The notes under the pieces are model-generated. The model was not told where the DNA came from. It searched no databases and worked only from the letters and a program-made list of their open reading frames with translations. Both the position numbers and the translations under genes were made by a program. Below are positions 15,724-24,713 of a stretch of DNA of 64,000 bases, in pieces (the first letter of the stretch is position 1; each line of letters opens with the position of its first letter). Origin of the DNA: Streptomyces kronopolitis (GTDB lineage Bacteria; Actinomycetota; Actinomycetes; Streptomycetales; Streptomycetaceae); contig NZ_BMND01000002.1 in NCBI RefSeq assembly GCF_014646275.1, positions 463,727-527,726 on the forward strand. Direction: 5' to 3'.

Positions 15724-17418
15724 TCAGAGCGCCGACAGCTCGCTCAGCAGATCGTCCAGGCCCAGCGAGCCCTGGGACAGCGCGGCCATGTGCCAGGCCT
15801 TGAGGTCGAAGTCCGCGCCGTGCCGGGCGCGGGCCGCCTCCCGGCCCCGCAGCCACACCCGCTCGCCGAGCTTGTAGCCGATCGCCTGGCCGGCCATGCC
15901 CTGGTAGCGGACGATCTCGCTCTCGACGAAGTCGGCCGGCCGGCTGCAGTGGCTCGCCATGAACTCGTGCGCCAACTGCGGCGTCCAGCGCTCACCGGGG
16001 TGGAAGGGGGAGTCCGCCGGGATCTCCAGCTCCAGATGCATGCCGATGTCGATGATGACCCGGATGGCCCGCATCATCTGTGCGTCCAGATAGCCCAGGC
16101 GCCGCTCGGCGGTGGTCAGGAAGCCCAGCTCGTCCATGAGCCGCTCGGCGTACAGCGCCCAGCCCTCCGCGTTGGCGCTGACGATGCCCACGGTCGTCTG
16201 GTAGCGCGAGAGCCGGTCGGCGACATGGACCCACTGCGCCAGCTGGAGGTGATGGCCGGGCACCCCCTCGTGGTACCAGGTGGAGACCAGGTCGTACGCC
16301 GGGAAGCGGGTCTCGCCCATGGGCGGCAGCCAGGTCCGGCCGGGACGGGAGAAGTCCAGCGACGGCGGGGTGTAATACGGGGCGGCGGCGCTGCCGGCCG
16401 GGGCGATCCGCGACTCCACCCGGCGTACCCGCTCGGCCAGTTCGAAGTGGGTGCCGTCGAGCGCCTCGATGGCCTCGTCCATCAGCGACTGGAGCCACTG
16501 CCGGGTCTCCTCGACCCCCTCGATCGCCTCGCCGTGCTCATCGCACCAGGCCAGCGCCTCCCACGGGGTCTTCGCGCCGGGCAGCACCTGCTCCGCCTCG
16601 GTCTCCATCTCGGCCAGCAGCCGGTGGAATTCGGACCAGCCGTAGACATAGGCCTCGTCCGCGTCGATGTCGGCGCCGTTGTAGTGGCGGGCGAGGCGGG
16701 CGTAGCGCTCCCGGCCCACCACGTCCGGGGCGTCCGCGACGGCCGGGAGGTAGCTGTCACGGAACCAGTCGCGCAGCTCCACCAGGGCGCCGGTCGCCAG
16801 GGCGGCGGCCTCGGTCAGCTCGCCGCGCAGCGCGTGCGGCCCCGGGGCGGTGAACTCGGCGAACCAGCTGCGGTCCGTGCCGATCCACTCGTCCAACTGG
16901 CCGATGACCGTGGTGACCTGGAGCGGGCCGGCGGGGAGGTTCCGCTTGCGGCCGGCGTCCAGCGCGGCGCGGTAGCCCTCCAGCGCGGCGGGCACGGCCC
17001 GCAGCCGCCGGGCGATCGCCGCCCAGTCCTCGTCGGTCTCGGCGGGGGTGACCGTGAAAACCTCGCGGACGCTGTGCAGGGGCGAGCTGAGGTTGCTGAC
17101 GGTGCGCAGGCCCTCGCCCGCCTCGTGGACCGCCAGTTGGGCGGTCAGCCGCTCGTGCAGCAGCCGCGCGCAGACCTGCTCGGCGGGCAGCTCCGCGCCC
17201 GGCCGGGCCTCGGCCTCGGCGAGCCGCTCCAGCGTCGTACGGGCGAGCTGGGCCAGCGCTTCCTGGCCGGTCGGTGAGAAGTCGGGGAGCCGGCCGGAAC
17301 TCCCGGGGATCCCGAGGAAGGTACCGGCGATCGGGTCCAGTTCCACGAAGGCGTCGACATAGGCGTCGGCGACCTGGCGGGGCAGCGGACCGCTCTGGGG
17401 GGTTGTGGTGTGGGGCAT
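15724..17418 (-). CDS. DUF885-family metallopeptidase-like protein
   Basis: A 564-residue cytosolic protein of the DUF885 family. The zinc motif HEGVPGHHLQ and the downstream glutamate in NAEGWALYAERLM are intact, so it is probably an active peptidase or carboxypeptidase-like hydrolase. No signal peptide is visible. I chose ATG 17418 (MPHTTTPQ), which has a GAGGA-like site upstream; the longer frame to 17499 lacks family similarity. It lies 79 bp downstream (in transcription order, upstream) of the ATP-grasp/GNAT gene on the same strand. Confidence 0.9.
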   Translation of the reverse strand: MPHTTTPQSGPLPRQVADAYVDAFVELDPIAGTFLGIPGSSGRLPDFSPTGQEALAQLARTTLERLAEAEARPGAELPAEQVCARLLHERLTAQLAVHEAGEGLRTVSNLSSPLHSVREVFTVTPAETDEDWAAIARRLRAVPAALEGYRAALDAGRKRNLPAGPLQVTTVIGQLDEWIGTDRSWFAEFTAPGPHALRGELTEAAALATGALVELRDWFRDSYLPAVADAPDVVGRERYARLARHYNGADIDADEAYVYGWSEFHRLLAEMETEAEQVLPGAKTPWEALAWCDEHGEAIEGVEETRQWLQSLMDEAIEALDGTHFELAERVRRVESRIAPAGSAAAPYYTPPSLDFSRPGRTWLPPMGETRFPAYDLVSTWYHEGVPGHHLQLAQWVHVADRLSRYQTTVGIVSANAEGWALYAERLMDELGFLTTAERRLGYLDAQMMRAIRVIIDIGMHLELEIPADSPFHPGERWTPQLAHEFMASHCSRPADFVESEIVRYQGMAGQAIGYKLGERVWLRGREAARARHGADFDLKAWHMAALSQGSLGLDDLLSELSAL

Positions 17419-17498
17419 GGGGCCATCCTCGTACGGATGGCCCGCCGCGTCACCAGCAATCGGCCAATGGCTCGTGACGAGGGCGGCCCGGCGCCGCA

Positions 17499-17542
17499 CG
17501 AGGGAGTCGGCCGGGCGCCGCGACGCCCGGCAGGCTCCCTCG
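17499..17542 (-). terminator. Two-tier hairpin after the ACT-GNAT gene
   Basis: An 8-bp outer stem (17499-17506 with 17535-17542) and a 7-bp inner stem (17511-17517 with 17524-17530) are separated by a symmetric 4-nt internal loop. It lies 34 bp beyond the stop at 17576 and upstream of the next gene's start. Confidence 0.75.
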
Positions 17543-17575
17543 CACTTGGACCGCGGGGCCGCGGAGAGCGGGTGC

Positions 17576-18973
17576 TCAGCGGCGCCCCGAGGCGTCCTGG
17601 ATCTGCTGGATCTCCTCGATCCGTACGGTCTCGCGGGGCGCGCGGCGCGGGGACAGGCTCGCCGGGCGGGCGGTGATCACCAGCGTGCCCTCCTCGATCT
17701 GGTAGTCGAGGGGCAGGCCGAGTCCGCGCATCGCCGCCACCATGCCGGTGTTGGAGGCCTGGGTGATCGCGTACACGCTGGTGCAGCCGGTCTCGGCCGC
17801 CATCGTCGCCAGCCGGCGCAGCAGTTCGGCGCCGATGCCGCGCTGCTGCCAGGCGTCCTCGACCAGCAGGGCGATCTCGGTCTCGTCGCCGTCCCACAGC
17901 AGATGGCCGAGCGCCACCAGCCGGCCGGACGCGGTCTCCACCGCCAGGGTGCGCCCGTACCGCGGGCTGAGCAGATGGTCGAGATAGCGGTCCGCGTCGC
18001 CGACCGGGCCGTGGTAGCGCAGCGCGAGGGTCTGCGGGGAGCAGCGCTCGTGCATCTCGCGGGCCGCGGTCAGATCGGAGGTGTCGGCGCGGCGGATCGT
18101 GATCTCGTTGCCCTCGGGCAGCGTCAGCACATCACGCCGCGGCGGCACCCGCTGGCCGAGCCGGGCGTCCAGTTCGACCAGCGCGCGCACCCGTGCGAAC
18201 TCGGTGGGCGTGAACGGCAACTGCGGCCTTTCGATGGTGAGCGAGCCCCCGGAGGAGTCGCGGAACTTCATACGGTGCTCCTCCAGCACGCCCTCGGTGG
18301 GCACCTGCTCGGCGAGCGGCCGGCCGTGCAGCGAGCGCGCGGGCACCGAGTGGATCGTGCAGCGGCCCAGCAACTGGCGCAACGCCAGCGGGAGTTCGGC
18401 GGAGTCCAGAGCCGTACGGGTCGCCATGCCCAGCATCCGGGTCGGGGCGTCGACGAGGTCGTGGGTGTCGGCCCGCTCCAGCCAGCAGTGCGTGCCGCCC
18501 GCGCCGGACACCGTGCCGGTCAGCTCCGCGGACTGCAGCGCGGCGGGCGCGCGCAGCAGGAACTCGTCGACCGTGCCGTCGGACAGCGGGTGGGTCTGCA
18601 GGCTGAGGATGTCCACCCGCTCCCCGGCCAGCGCCGTGCACAGCACGGCCAGGCTGCCCGGCTCGTCCCGGACCGTGGTCCGCATCCGCCACAGCGTCGT
18701 CTCCTGGCCGGCGGCCCGGGGGGCCGGACCGGCGGGGGACGGCGCCGTGGCGCCGGTATCGGTCGGCGGCGGGGCGTTTTCGTGGCGCCGTGAGCGCCAG
18801 GCGTAGTAGCCCGTCGTGGCCAGCAGCGCCACCGCGGCGCAGCACAGCAGGACGGGGCCCGCCGGGGCGAGGGTGCCGGCCATGGCCACGGCGGTGAACA
18901 GGGCGGCCAGCCCGATGAGGTCCCGGCGCCGGTGCGGGCGGCGGGCGGAATGCGCAGAAGATGCTTCAGTCAT
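17576..18973 (-). CDS. Membrane-anchored ACT-GNAT protein
   Basis: A 465-residue protein with three parts. Residues 18-59 form two adjacent membrane helices after a basic N-terminus (RRPHRRRD, inside). Residues about 94-146 form an ACT-like ligand domain (VRDEPGSLAVLCTALAGE). The C-terminal part, about 285-430, is a GNAT domain (QQRGIGAELLRRLATMA). ACT domains bind amino acids, so this could be a ligand-gated acyltransferase at the membrane. ATG 18973 gives the N-terminus MTEASSAHSARR. A strong hairpin follows the gene. The function is unknown. Confidence 0.8.
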   Translation of the reverse strand: MTEASSAHSARRPHRRRDLIGLAALFTAVAMAGTLAPAGPVLLCCAAVALLATTGYYAWRSRRHENAPPPTDTGATAPSPAGPAPRAAGQETTLWRMRTTVRDEPGSLAVLCTALAGERVDILSLQTHPLSDGTVDEFLLRAPAALQSAELTGTVSGAGGTHCWLERADTHDLVDAPTRMLGMATRTALDSAELPLALRQLLGRCTIHSVPARSLHGRPLAEQVPTEGVLEEHRMKFRDSSGGSLTIERPQLPFTPTEFARVRALVELDARLGQRVPPRRDVLTLPEGNEITIRRADTSDLTAAREMHERCSPQTLALRYHGPVGDADRYLDHLLSPRYGRTLAVETASGRLVALGHLLWDGDETEIALLVEDAWQQRGIGAELLRRLATMAAETGCTSVYAITQASNTGMVAAMRGLGLPLDYQIEEGTLVITARPASLSPRRAPRETVRIEEIQQIQDASGRR

Positions 18974-19057
18974 GCACACCAGCCTGGCGGACAGGTGTTG
19001 CCTGATCGCCAACACATTGTGTCCGACGGGTAAAAGACGCAATCGACGCATTGGCCT

Positions 19058-20632
19058 CTACTGTCCTGCCCGTCCCGGTTGAAGCACCTTGGTGAACAGC
19101 ACCGTTCCGCCTTCCTGCCGCAGCCTGACCGTCAGCTCCCCGCTCGCGCCGTCGATGTCGATCTCCCCGAAATTCTGCGGTGTCTCCGCGGGGGAGGTGT
19201 TGGCGCGGTCCGGCGCCTTGAGGAACGGCTGAGTGGGCCCGAAGGTTCCGTCCAGCTTCACCGCCTGGAAACCTCCCGCGTTCAGCGGCCCGGACACGAA
19301 CTCCCAGAAGGGCTCGAAATCCTTGAACGCGGCCCGTTCCGGCGCGTAGTGCTGCGCCGAGGTGTAGTGGACGTCCGTGGTGAGCCAGACGGTGCCGGTG
19401 ATCCTGTCGTGCTTGATGTGCCGCAGCAGCTCGGCGAGCTGCAACTCGCGTCCCAGGGGTGCGCCCGGATCGCCCTGCGCCACCGCCTCGAAGTCGGTCT
19501 TGCCGTCCGGGACGACCAGGCCCAGCGGCATGTCGGAGGCGATCACCTTCCACACCGCCCGCGAGCGGGACAGCTCCCGCTTGAGCCAGCGCAGCTGCGC
19601 TGCCCCGAGGATGCCCTGGCGGTCGTCGGTCTGCCGGCCCGGCGAGTTCGCGTCGCGGTAACGGCGCATGTCCAGCACGAAGACATCGAGCAGCGGACCG
19701 TGGTGCACCACCCGGTAGACCCGGCCGTGCCCGTCGGGCCGCAGCGTACGGATCGGGAAATACTCACTGAAGGCACGCAGCGACCGCGCCGAGAGCACAT
19801 CGGCGTCCTTCTCGGTGTACCGGTCGTCGTCGAGCAGCTGACCCGGGTACCAGTTGTTGTGCACCTCGTGGTCGTCCCACTGCGTGATCGTCGGCACCTG
19901 CGCGTTGAAGCGGCGCAGATTGTCGTCGAGCAGGTTGTAGCGGAAGGCGCCGCGGAACTCCGCGAGGGTCTCGGCGACCTTAGCCTTCTCCTCGGTCGTC
20001 ACGTTCCGCCAGATCCGGCCGTCCGGCAGGGTCACCTTCTCGGTGATCGGGTTGTCCGCGTAGATGTTGTCGCCGCTGCACAGGAAGAAGTCCGGGTTCC
20101 GGCGGCGCATGTCCTCGTAGATGCGGTATCCGCCGCGGTCCGGGTTGATGCCCCAGCCCTGCCCGGCGAGGTCGCCCGACCAGTGGAAGCGGACGTCCGC
20201 GCGACGTCCCGCGGGTGCGGTGCGGAAGGTGCCGGCGACCGGCTCGCCGGTGCGCCGCGGGTCGTCCGGGTCGGCGAGCAGCACCCGGTAGTGGATCTGC
20301 TCCCCCGGGGGCAGGCCGTGCAGCGAGGTGACGCCGGTGAAGTCCGTGCCCGCCCCGAGCAGCGGACCGGTCCAGGACCGGGCATGGCGGAACGACTCGG
20401 TGGCCGCGGTCTGCACCACCATCCGGGCCGGCCGGTCCGACCGCACCCAGATGAGCCCCGATGACGTCGTCACATCGCCCGCCTGTACGCCCCAGCCGGC
20501 GGCCGGCCGGCCACTGCGGGCCTGCGCCGGCGCGGCGGAGGAGAGCGCGGGCAGGGCCAGTGCCGCCGACCCCACCGCGGCGCCCCGCAGCAGTGCGCGC
20601 CGCCCGAAGCCGCCGCCGGATTCCTGCGCCAT
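19058..20632 (-). CDS. phoD: Alkaline phosphatase D (PhoD), Tat-exported
   Basis: A 524-residue secreted phosphodiesterase/phosphatase. The twin-arginine signal GRRALLRGAAVGSAALALP is followed by an AQA cleavage region near residue 38. The PhoD N-terminal domain is followed by the metallophosphatase core: FHWSGDLAGQ, LCSGDNIYADN, TQWDDHEVHNNW and the late TDVHYTSAQHY. The family uses Fe and Ca to release phosphate from diesters and monoesters. GGAGG precedes ATG 20632. A PHO-box-like element lies 63-84 bp upstream, so induction by PhoP under phosphate starvation is likely. Confidence 0.95.
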   Translation of the reverse strand: MAQESGGGFGRRALLRGAAVGSAALALPALSSAAPAQARSGRPAAGWGVQAGDVTTSSGLIWVRSDRPARMVVQTAATESFRHARSWTGPLLGAGTDFTGVTSLHGLPPGEQIHYRVLLADPDDPRRTGEPVAGTFRTAPAGRRADVRFHWSGDLAGQGWGINPDRGGYRIYEDMRRRNPDFFLCSGDNIYADNPITEKVTLPDGRIWRNVTTEEKAKVAETLAEFRGAFRYNLLDDNLRRFNAQVPTITQWDDHEVHNNWYPGQLLDDDRYTEKDADVLSARSLRAFSEYFPIRTLRPDGHGRVYRVVHHGPLLDVFVLDMRRYRDANSPGRQTDDRQGILGAAQLRWLKRELSRSRAVWKVIASDMPLGLVVPDGKTDFEAVAQGDPGAPLGRELQLAELLRHIKHDRITGTVWLTTDVHYTSAQHYAPERAAFKDFEPFWEFVSGPLNAGGFQAVKLDGTFGPTQPFLKAPDRANTSPAETPQNFGEIDIDGASGELTVRLRQEGGTVLFTKVLQPGRAGQ

Positions 20633-20694
20633 ACCGAACCTCCATGCCTCGACCGGTTTCACTGCCGCCCCGTTGGTATCGCTGTCCGGTGCCC

Positions 20695-20716
20695 CACAGT
20701 CGAACGGACGGTGAAC
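20695..20716 (-). promoter_or_regulatory. PHO-box-like PhoP site upstream of phoD
   Basis: On the minus strand two consecutive 11-nt units begin GTTCACC and GTTCGAC, matching the direct-repeat architecture of Streptomyces PHO boxes (GTTCACC plus 4 nt, repeated). The adjacent plus strand carries another GTTCAC at 20725-20730. Confidence 0.6.
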
Positions 20717-20888
20717 AGCGGCCCGTTCACGGTGCGTGCCCCGTTAGCCCGAACGGGTCCCGGGCCCTGCGACCCGCCGGACCCGGGCCATGGTCGCAAG
20801 ACCAACGGCCGATCGCCAGGATGCCGCCACGGCCCTTACGTTTCTGCTACGCGCCGCCGTGGGGCGGCCGGGAGAAAGGTGACCCCGT

Positions 20889-21293
20889 ATGCCGGCCAAC
20901 GGCTCAGCCCATGTCCGCATCGCCCGCCCGTCCCGCGATCTGGCCGCGGCCGGCCGCTTCTGGAAGCAGGGCCTGGGCCTCACCGAGCTGTACCGCCACG
21001 ACGGCGAGCCAGGTGAGCACGCCCTGCTGATGCTCGGCTGGCCGGACGCCCACTGGCACCTGGAGCTGACCGTCGACCCCTCGGGCACGCTCGCACCGTC
21101 CCCCACGGCGGATGATCTGCTGGTGGTCTACCTGGGCGAGGCGGTGCCGGCCGACCTCGTGGCCCGCCTGGAGCGCAACGGGGGCAGGCGGGTGGCCGCC
21201 CACAACCCCTACTGGGACGAGTGGGGCGTCACCCTGGAGGACCCGGACGGCTACCGGCTGGTGCTGTCGCCGCGGGATTGGTCCAACGCGTAG
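20889..21293 (+). CDS. VOC/glyoxalase-fold protein
   Basis: A 134-residue vicinal-oxygen-chelate domain: HVRIARPSRDLAAAGRFWKQ opens the first beta-alpha-beta-beta-beta module and WGVTLEDPDGYRLVLSPRDW closes the second. The metal ligands expected are a His near the N-terminus (SAHVRI) and the Glu of the late LEDPDGY. AAGGTG precedes the ATG. Members include glyoxalases, dioxygenases and resistance proteins; the substrate is unknown. It is divergent from phoD. Confidence 0.88.
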   Translation: MPANGSAHVRIARPSRDLAAAGRFWKQGLGLTELYRHDGEPGEHALLMLGWPDAHWHLELTVDPSGTLAPSPTADDLLVVYLGEAVPADLVARLERNGGRRVAAHNPYWDEWGVTLEDPDGYRLVLSPRDWSNA

Positions 21294-21427
21294 GTACGGG
21301 CGAGGAGTTCGGGTGCTCCGCAGGGGCCGTCGGTGAACAGAGCTTCCCGGTAGAGCCGCGGCCCGGCCGCACCCCCTGACCGCCCCTGCTGACCGGCCCG
21401 GCGTTCTGCTGCCAGGCCCCGTCCGCC

Positions 21428-22258
21428 CTACCGCACCGTGTCGAGGACCACCCGCGCCACCAGCGCCGGGTCGTCGTTCATCGGTACGTGTCCGCAGCCC
21501 GGCAGCCGGACCAGCCGTGCGCCGGGAATCGTGTGCTTGGCGCGGACGCCCTGACGGGGCAGCAGCAGCCGGTCGCGGCTGCCCCATCCGATGGTCACCG
21601 GCACGTGCGGGACATCGTCGGTGAACCGCACGCCCCGCCCGGCGGCCAGGGTCCGAGCGAAGCCGGTCGCGTCCCGCAGCGCCCGGGTCTCCGCGACCAC
21701 GGCATCGGCCGAACGGCGGCCCGGGTGGGCGTAGATGGTGCCGGTCAGCGAGGCGCGGCCGAGCGGGGAGCGGGCCAGCGTCTCCAGCATCGGCTCCGGC
21801 AGCACCTGCGCGCCCGCGTACATGCCGCGCAGCACACCGAAGGCGTACCGCCGCTCGGCCGTCGTCCAGAAGCCCGCGGGCGACAGCGCGGTGACCGAGC
21901 GGACGGCCCGCCGGCGGCCCAGCTCCAGCGCCAGCAGCCCGCCCAGCGAGTTGCCCACCACATGCGGACGCTCGGCCCCCAGCTCGGCGAACGCGGCGGT
22001 GAGCAGCGGGAGGACGGTGTCCAGGTCGTAGGAGGCGTCGCCGGGCAGCGCGGGGGAGGCGCCGAAGCCCGGCAGGTCCAGCGAGATGACCTCGTGGGAC
22101 GCGGCCAGGATGTCGGTCACCGGGTGCCAGGCCTGGAGGTGGTGGCCGATGCCGTGCAGCAGCACGATCGGTTCGCCCGCGCCCTTGCGTTCGTACGCGA
22201 CCGTGAACGGCGGCCGGTCCTCGGGCGTGACATGGGCGAAGGAGACCGGGGCGGCCAT
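21428..22258 (-). CDS. Alpha/beta-hydrolase
   Basis: A 276-residue alpha/beta-hydrolase. The oxyanion region is IVLLHGIGHH, the nucleophile elbow GNSLGG (Ser), the acid is probably in IGWGSRDRLLLP and the catalytic His in LPGCGHVPMNDD. The triad is therefore complete. No signal peptide. It is divergent from the GntR gene across 366 bp, which suggests but does not prove control by it. Confidence 0.92.
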   Translation of the reverse strand: MAAPVSFAHVTPEDRPPFTVAYERKGAGEPIVLLHGIGHHLQAWHPVTDILAASHEVISLDLPGFGASPALPGDASYDLDTVLPLLTAAFAELGAERPHVVGNSLGGLLALELGRRRAVRSVTALSPAGFWTTAERRYAFGVLRGMYAGAQVLPEPMLETLARSPLGRASLTGTIYAHPGRRSADAVVAETRALRDATGFARTLAAGRGVRFTDDVPHVPVTIGWGSRDRLLLPRQGVRAKHTIPGARLVRLPGCGHVPMNDDPALVARVVLDTVR

Positions 22259-22624
22259 GGGAACTCCTCGGGGGTGCGGTGCGTGTGCGGTGGCGCGGGG
22301 TGTGCACTGACACGATGCCAGCTGAGGCTACTGAGCGGTATGGGGCAGCCGGGACCGGCAACGGGTGATCCCGCGGGGTGGCGGAGCGGCGTACCGGAGT
22401 CCGTTGGACCGGTCGGAAGCGGAGCGGCAGGGTCCGGGCGGTGGCCCGGGATTGGTCTTGACCAAGGGTGGGGGCGCCCATATCGTCGGGATACTGCAAC
22501 AACCTTTCATAAAGCAGCGCCCCGACCGGGCGCGCGGAACGGGCCCCGGCGTAGGGCATGGGTGCGGGCCCGCGGTCCATCGGGGCAACGCCCCGCGGGG
22601 TGACGGCCGGTGCGGAGGACAACG
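22259..22624. promoter_or_regulatory. Divergent intergenic region, hydrolase/GntR
   Basis: 366 bp without a credible gene. It contains several ACC/GGT and TTGACC-like steps but no symmetric site long enough to name as a GntR operator. Confidence 0.35.
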
Positions 22625-23371
22625 GTGGGGACCAGGCAACTCGAAACGGTGCCGGAGCCGAAGTACTGGCAACTCAGGACGGTGCTGAGCGAGGCGCTGG
22701 ACTCGGAGTTCGCGGTCGGCGAGATCCTGCCCAACGAGCGGGATCTGGCGGCCCGTTTCGGCGTCGCCCGCGCCACGCTGCGGCAGGCCCTCGAACAGCT
22801 GGAGCTGGAGGGGCGACTGCAACGCCGCCGCGGTGTCGGGACCATGGTCGCCCCGCCCCGGGTCGGCGTCGCCGTCGAATCCGCCCACCACACCTGGCCC
22901 GGCGTCGGCGAGGACGACTGGCTGCCGGTCGACGCCGTCGAGACGGACCAGGTGCCCGCCGCGGTGGCCCGTCTGCTGGAGACGGCCCCCGGCGACCGGG
23001 TGCACCTCGTGCGCCGCAGCCGGGTCACGCACGATCAGCCCGTCGCCGCCGAACTGCTCTACGTCCCGTCCGCCGTGGTTCCCGGCTGCGCGGCCGCCGT
23101 CCCACCGGGCGCCCAGGCCCGCGCGCGTACGGTCCTGCGCGCGTTGCAGACGCTGGAGCTCACCGGCCGCGAACGCACCGTCGAACTCGGTTCGGCCCGT
23201 GCGGAGGACGCCAAGCAGCTGGACCGGCTGCCGGGCGCGCCCGTCCTGGTCGTCACCACCCGCTATGTCTCGGCGGGGCGCACGATGGCCGTCGCGGTCG
23301 CCACCTACCGTGCGGACACCTGCCGCCTGACCTTCGGCGAGAGCGACCCGATCGCCCTGCTCGCGGGCTGA
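22625..23371 (+). CDS. GntR-family regulator (HutC/UTRA type)
   Basis: A 248-residue regulator. Residues about 10-80 form a GntR winged helix: GEILPNERDLAARFGVARAT and QALEQLELEGRLQRRRGVGT. The remainder is a UTRA-like chorismate-lyase-fold effector domain (VHLVRRSRVTHDQPVAAELLYVP). GTG 22625 was chosen because GGAGGA lies 5 nt upstream; the alternative GTG at 22610 would swallow that site. HutC-type proteins sense sugar phosphates, amino acid derivatives or nucleotides. Confidence 0.92.
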   Translation: MGTRQLETVPEPKYWQLRTVLSEALDSEFAVGEILPNERDLAARFGVARATLRQALEQLELEGRLQRRRGVGTMVAPPRVGVAVESAHHTWPGVGEDDWLPVDAVETDQVPAAVARLLETAPGDRVHLVRRSRVTHDQPVAAELLYVPSAVVPGCAAAVPPGAQARARTVLRALQTLELTGRERTVELGSARAEDAKQLDRLPGAPVLVVTTRYVSAGRTMAVAVATYRADTCRLTFGESDPIALLAG

Positions 23372-23433
23372 GCCGCCGGCGGGGCGGGGCGGTGGTCGCG
23401 CACCGGGCAGGGCGGACACCGGCCTCCGAACAC

Positions 23434-24591
23434 TCACTGACGGCTCGTCACTGCACCCTGTACGTCGAAGAGTTCACCCTCCACATGGTCGAGCGCGAGC
23501 CGCAGCGCCCCCGTGGCGATGGCCGCCTCGCCCAGCTGTGACAGGACGACCCGGGGCGGGCGCAGGCAGTAGCGCGTCAGTTCCGTGCGCAGTGGCTCCA
23601 GTACACCGGCCGGACCCGCCGCCCGGCCGCCGATCACCACCAGTTCCGGGTCGAGCGCCAGCACCAGGGCCGCGACATCGTGCACCAGCCGCCGCAGGAA
23701 GCGGTCCACCGCTGCCCGGGCCTGCGCCGCGCCCTCCCGCGCCGCCGCGAAGACCGCCCCTACCTGCTCCTCGTCGAGGGGGTGCAGCGGCGTTCCGGTC
23801 GTCGACAGCAGCTTCTCCGGACGCGCCTCACGGCCGAGCAGATGCAGTGCGCCGATCTCCCCCGCGGCGCCGCCGAAGCCGCGGTGCAGCCGTCCGCCGA
23901 TCAGCGAACCGGCCCCCGGGCTGAGCCCCGCCAGCACGAAGACGATGTCATCGGAGCCGGTGGCCGCGCCCTGCCAGTGCTCGGCCACCGCGGCGGCGTT
24001 GGCGTCGTTCTCGACCAGCACCGGGCAGCGGAAGGACCGCCGCAGCCGCTCGCCCAGCCGCAGGCCCGTCCAGCCCGGCAGGGCGGTGCTCAGACGTACC
24101 GTGCCGTCCGCCTCCACGATGCCGGGGCCGGCGACCCCTACGGCGCGCAGCGCACTTCGCGGCACGCCGGAGTGGCGCAGCAGCTCGGTGACCAGGGCGC
24201 GCACCTGCTCCAGTCGCTCCTCGGCCGGTGCGGTCTCCGCCACGGGCCGTTGTGCGCTGTCGCGTACCCGGCCGCCCAGGTCGGAGAGCAGTGCCGCGAC
24301 ACGGTGCGGGCCGATCTCGATGCCCAGCAGATGGCCGGCCTCGGTGCGGAACCGGAACCGGCGGGCGGGCCGTCCCTGTCGGCGCGTCGCACCCGCCCCG
24401 GCGGCGGCCTCGGCCACCAGACCGGCCTCGATGAGCCCTTCGACGACGCCCTCGACCGTGGGCCGGGACAGGCCGGTGGCGCGCACGAGATCGGTGAGTG
24501 TGGGGGAGTCGGCGGCGCGCAGCGCGTGCAGCACCACCGTGGAGTTGATCCGTCGCAGCAGGGACGGGTCCCCGCCGGTGAGCCGCCCCAA
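23434..24591 (-). CDS. ROK-family transcriptional regulator
   Basis: A 385-residue ROK repressor. The N-terminal winged helix (DLVRATGLSRPTVEGVVEGL) is followed by a sugar-kinase-like fold: GIEIGPHRVAALLSDLGG (phosphate-binding), VENDANAAAVAE and a degenerate ROK signature. The kinase catalytic region FRCPVLVENDAN retains an Asp, but the zinc-binding Cys cluster of kinase-type ROK proteins is absent. TTG 24591 fits the family start (LGRLTGGDPSLLRRINS) and has GGGAG upstream; the frame stays open to 24684. It is convergent with the GntR gene. Confidence 0.9.
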   Translation of the reverse strand: MGRLTGGDPSLLRRINSTVVLHALRAADSPTLTDLVRATGLSRPTVEGVVEGLIEAGLVAEAAAGAGATRRQGRPARRFRFRTEAGHLLGIEIGPHRVAALLSDLGGRVRDSAQRPVAETAPAEERLEQVRALVTELLRHSGVPRSALRAVGVAGPGIVEADGTVRLSTALPGWTGLRLGERLRRSFRCPVLVENDANAAAVAEHWQGAATGSDDIVFVLAGLSPGAGSLIGGRLHRGFGGAAGEIGALHLLGREARPEKLLSTTGTPLHPLDEEQVGAVFAAAREGAAQARAAVDRFLRRLVHDVAALVLALDPELVVIGGRAAGPAGVLEPLRTELTRYCLRPPRVVLSQLGEAAIATGALRLALDHVEGELFDVQGAVTSRQ

Positions 24592-24713
24592 CGTCCGCTC
24601 CCTCGCTCGCCGTGTGGGCGGATCGTAACCGGACGTGCGGTGCGCGGCGAGTGCCGCGAGCGCGGTCCGTCCGCGGGGAGTCAATTGTCAGACCCGGACG
24701 GTTTACTGAGGGC

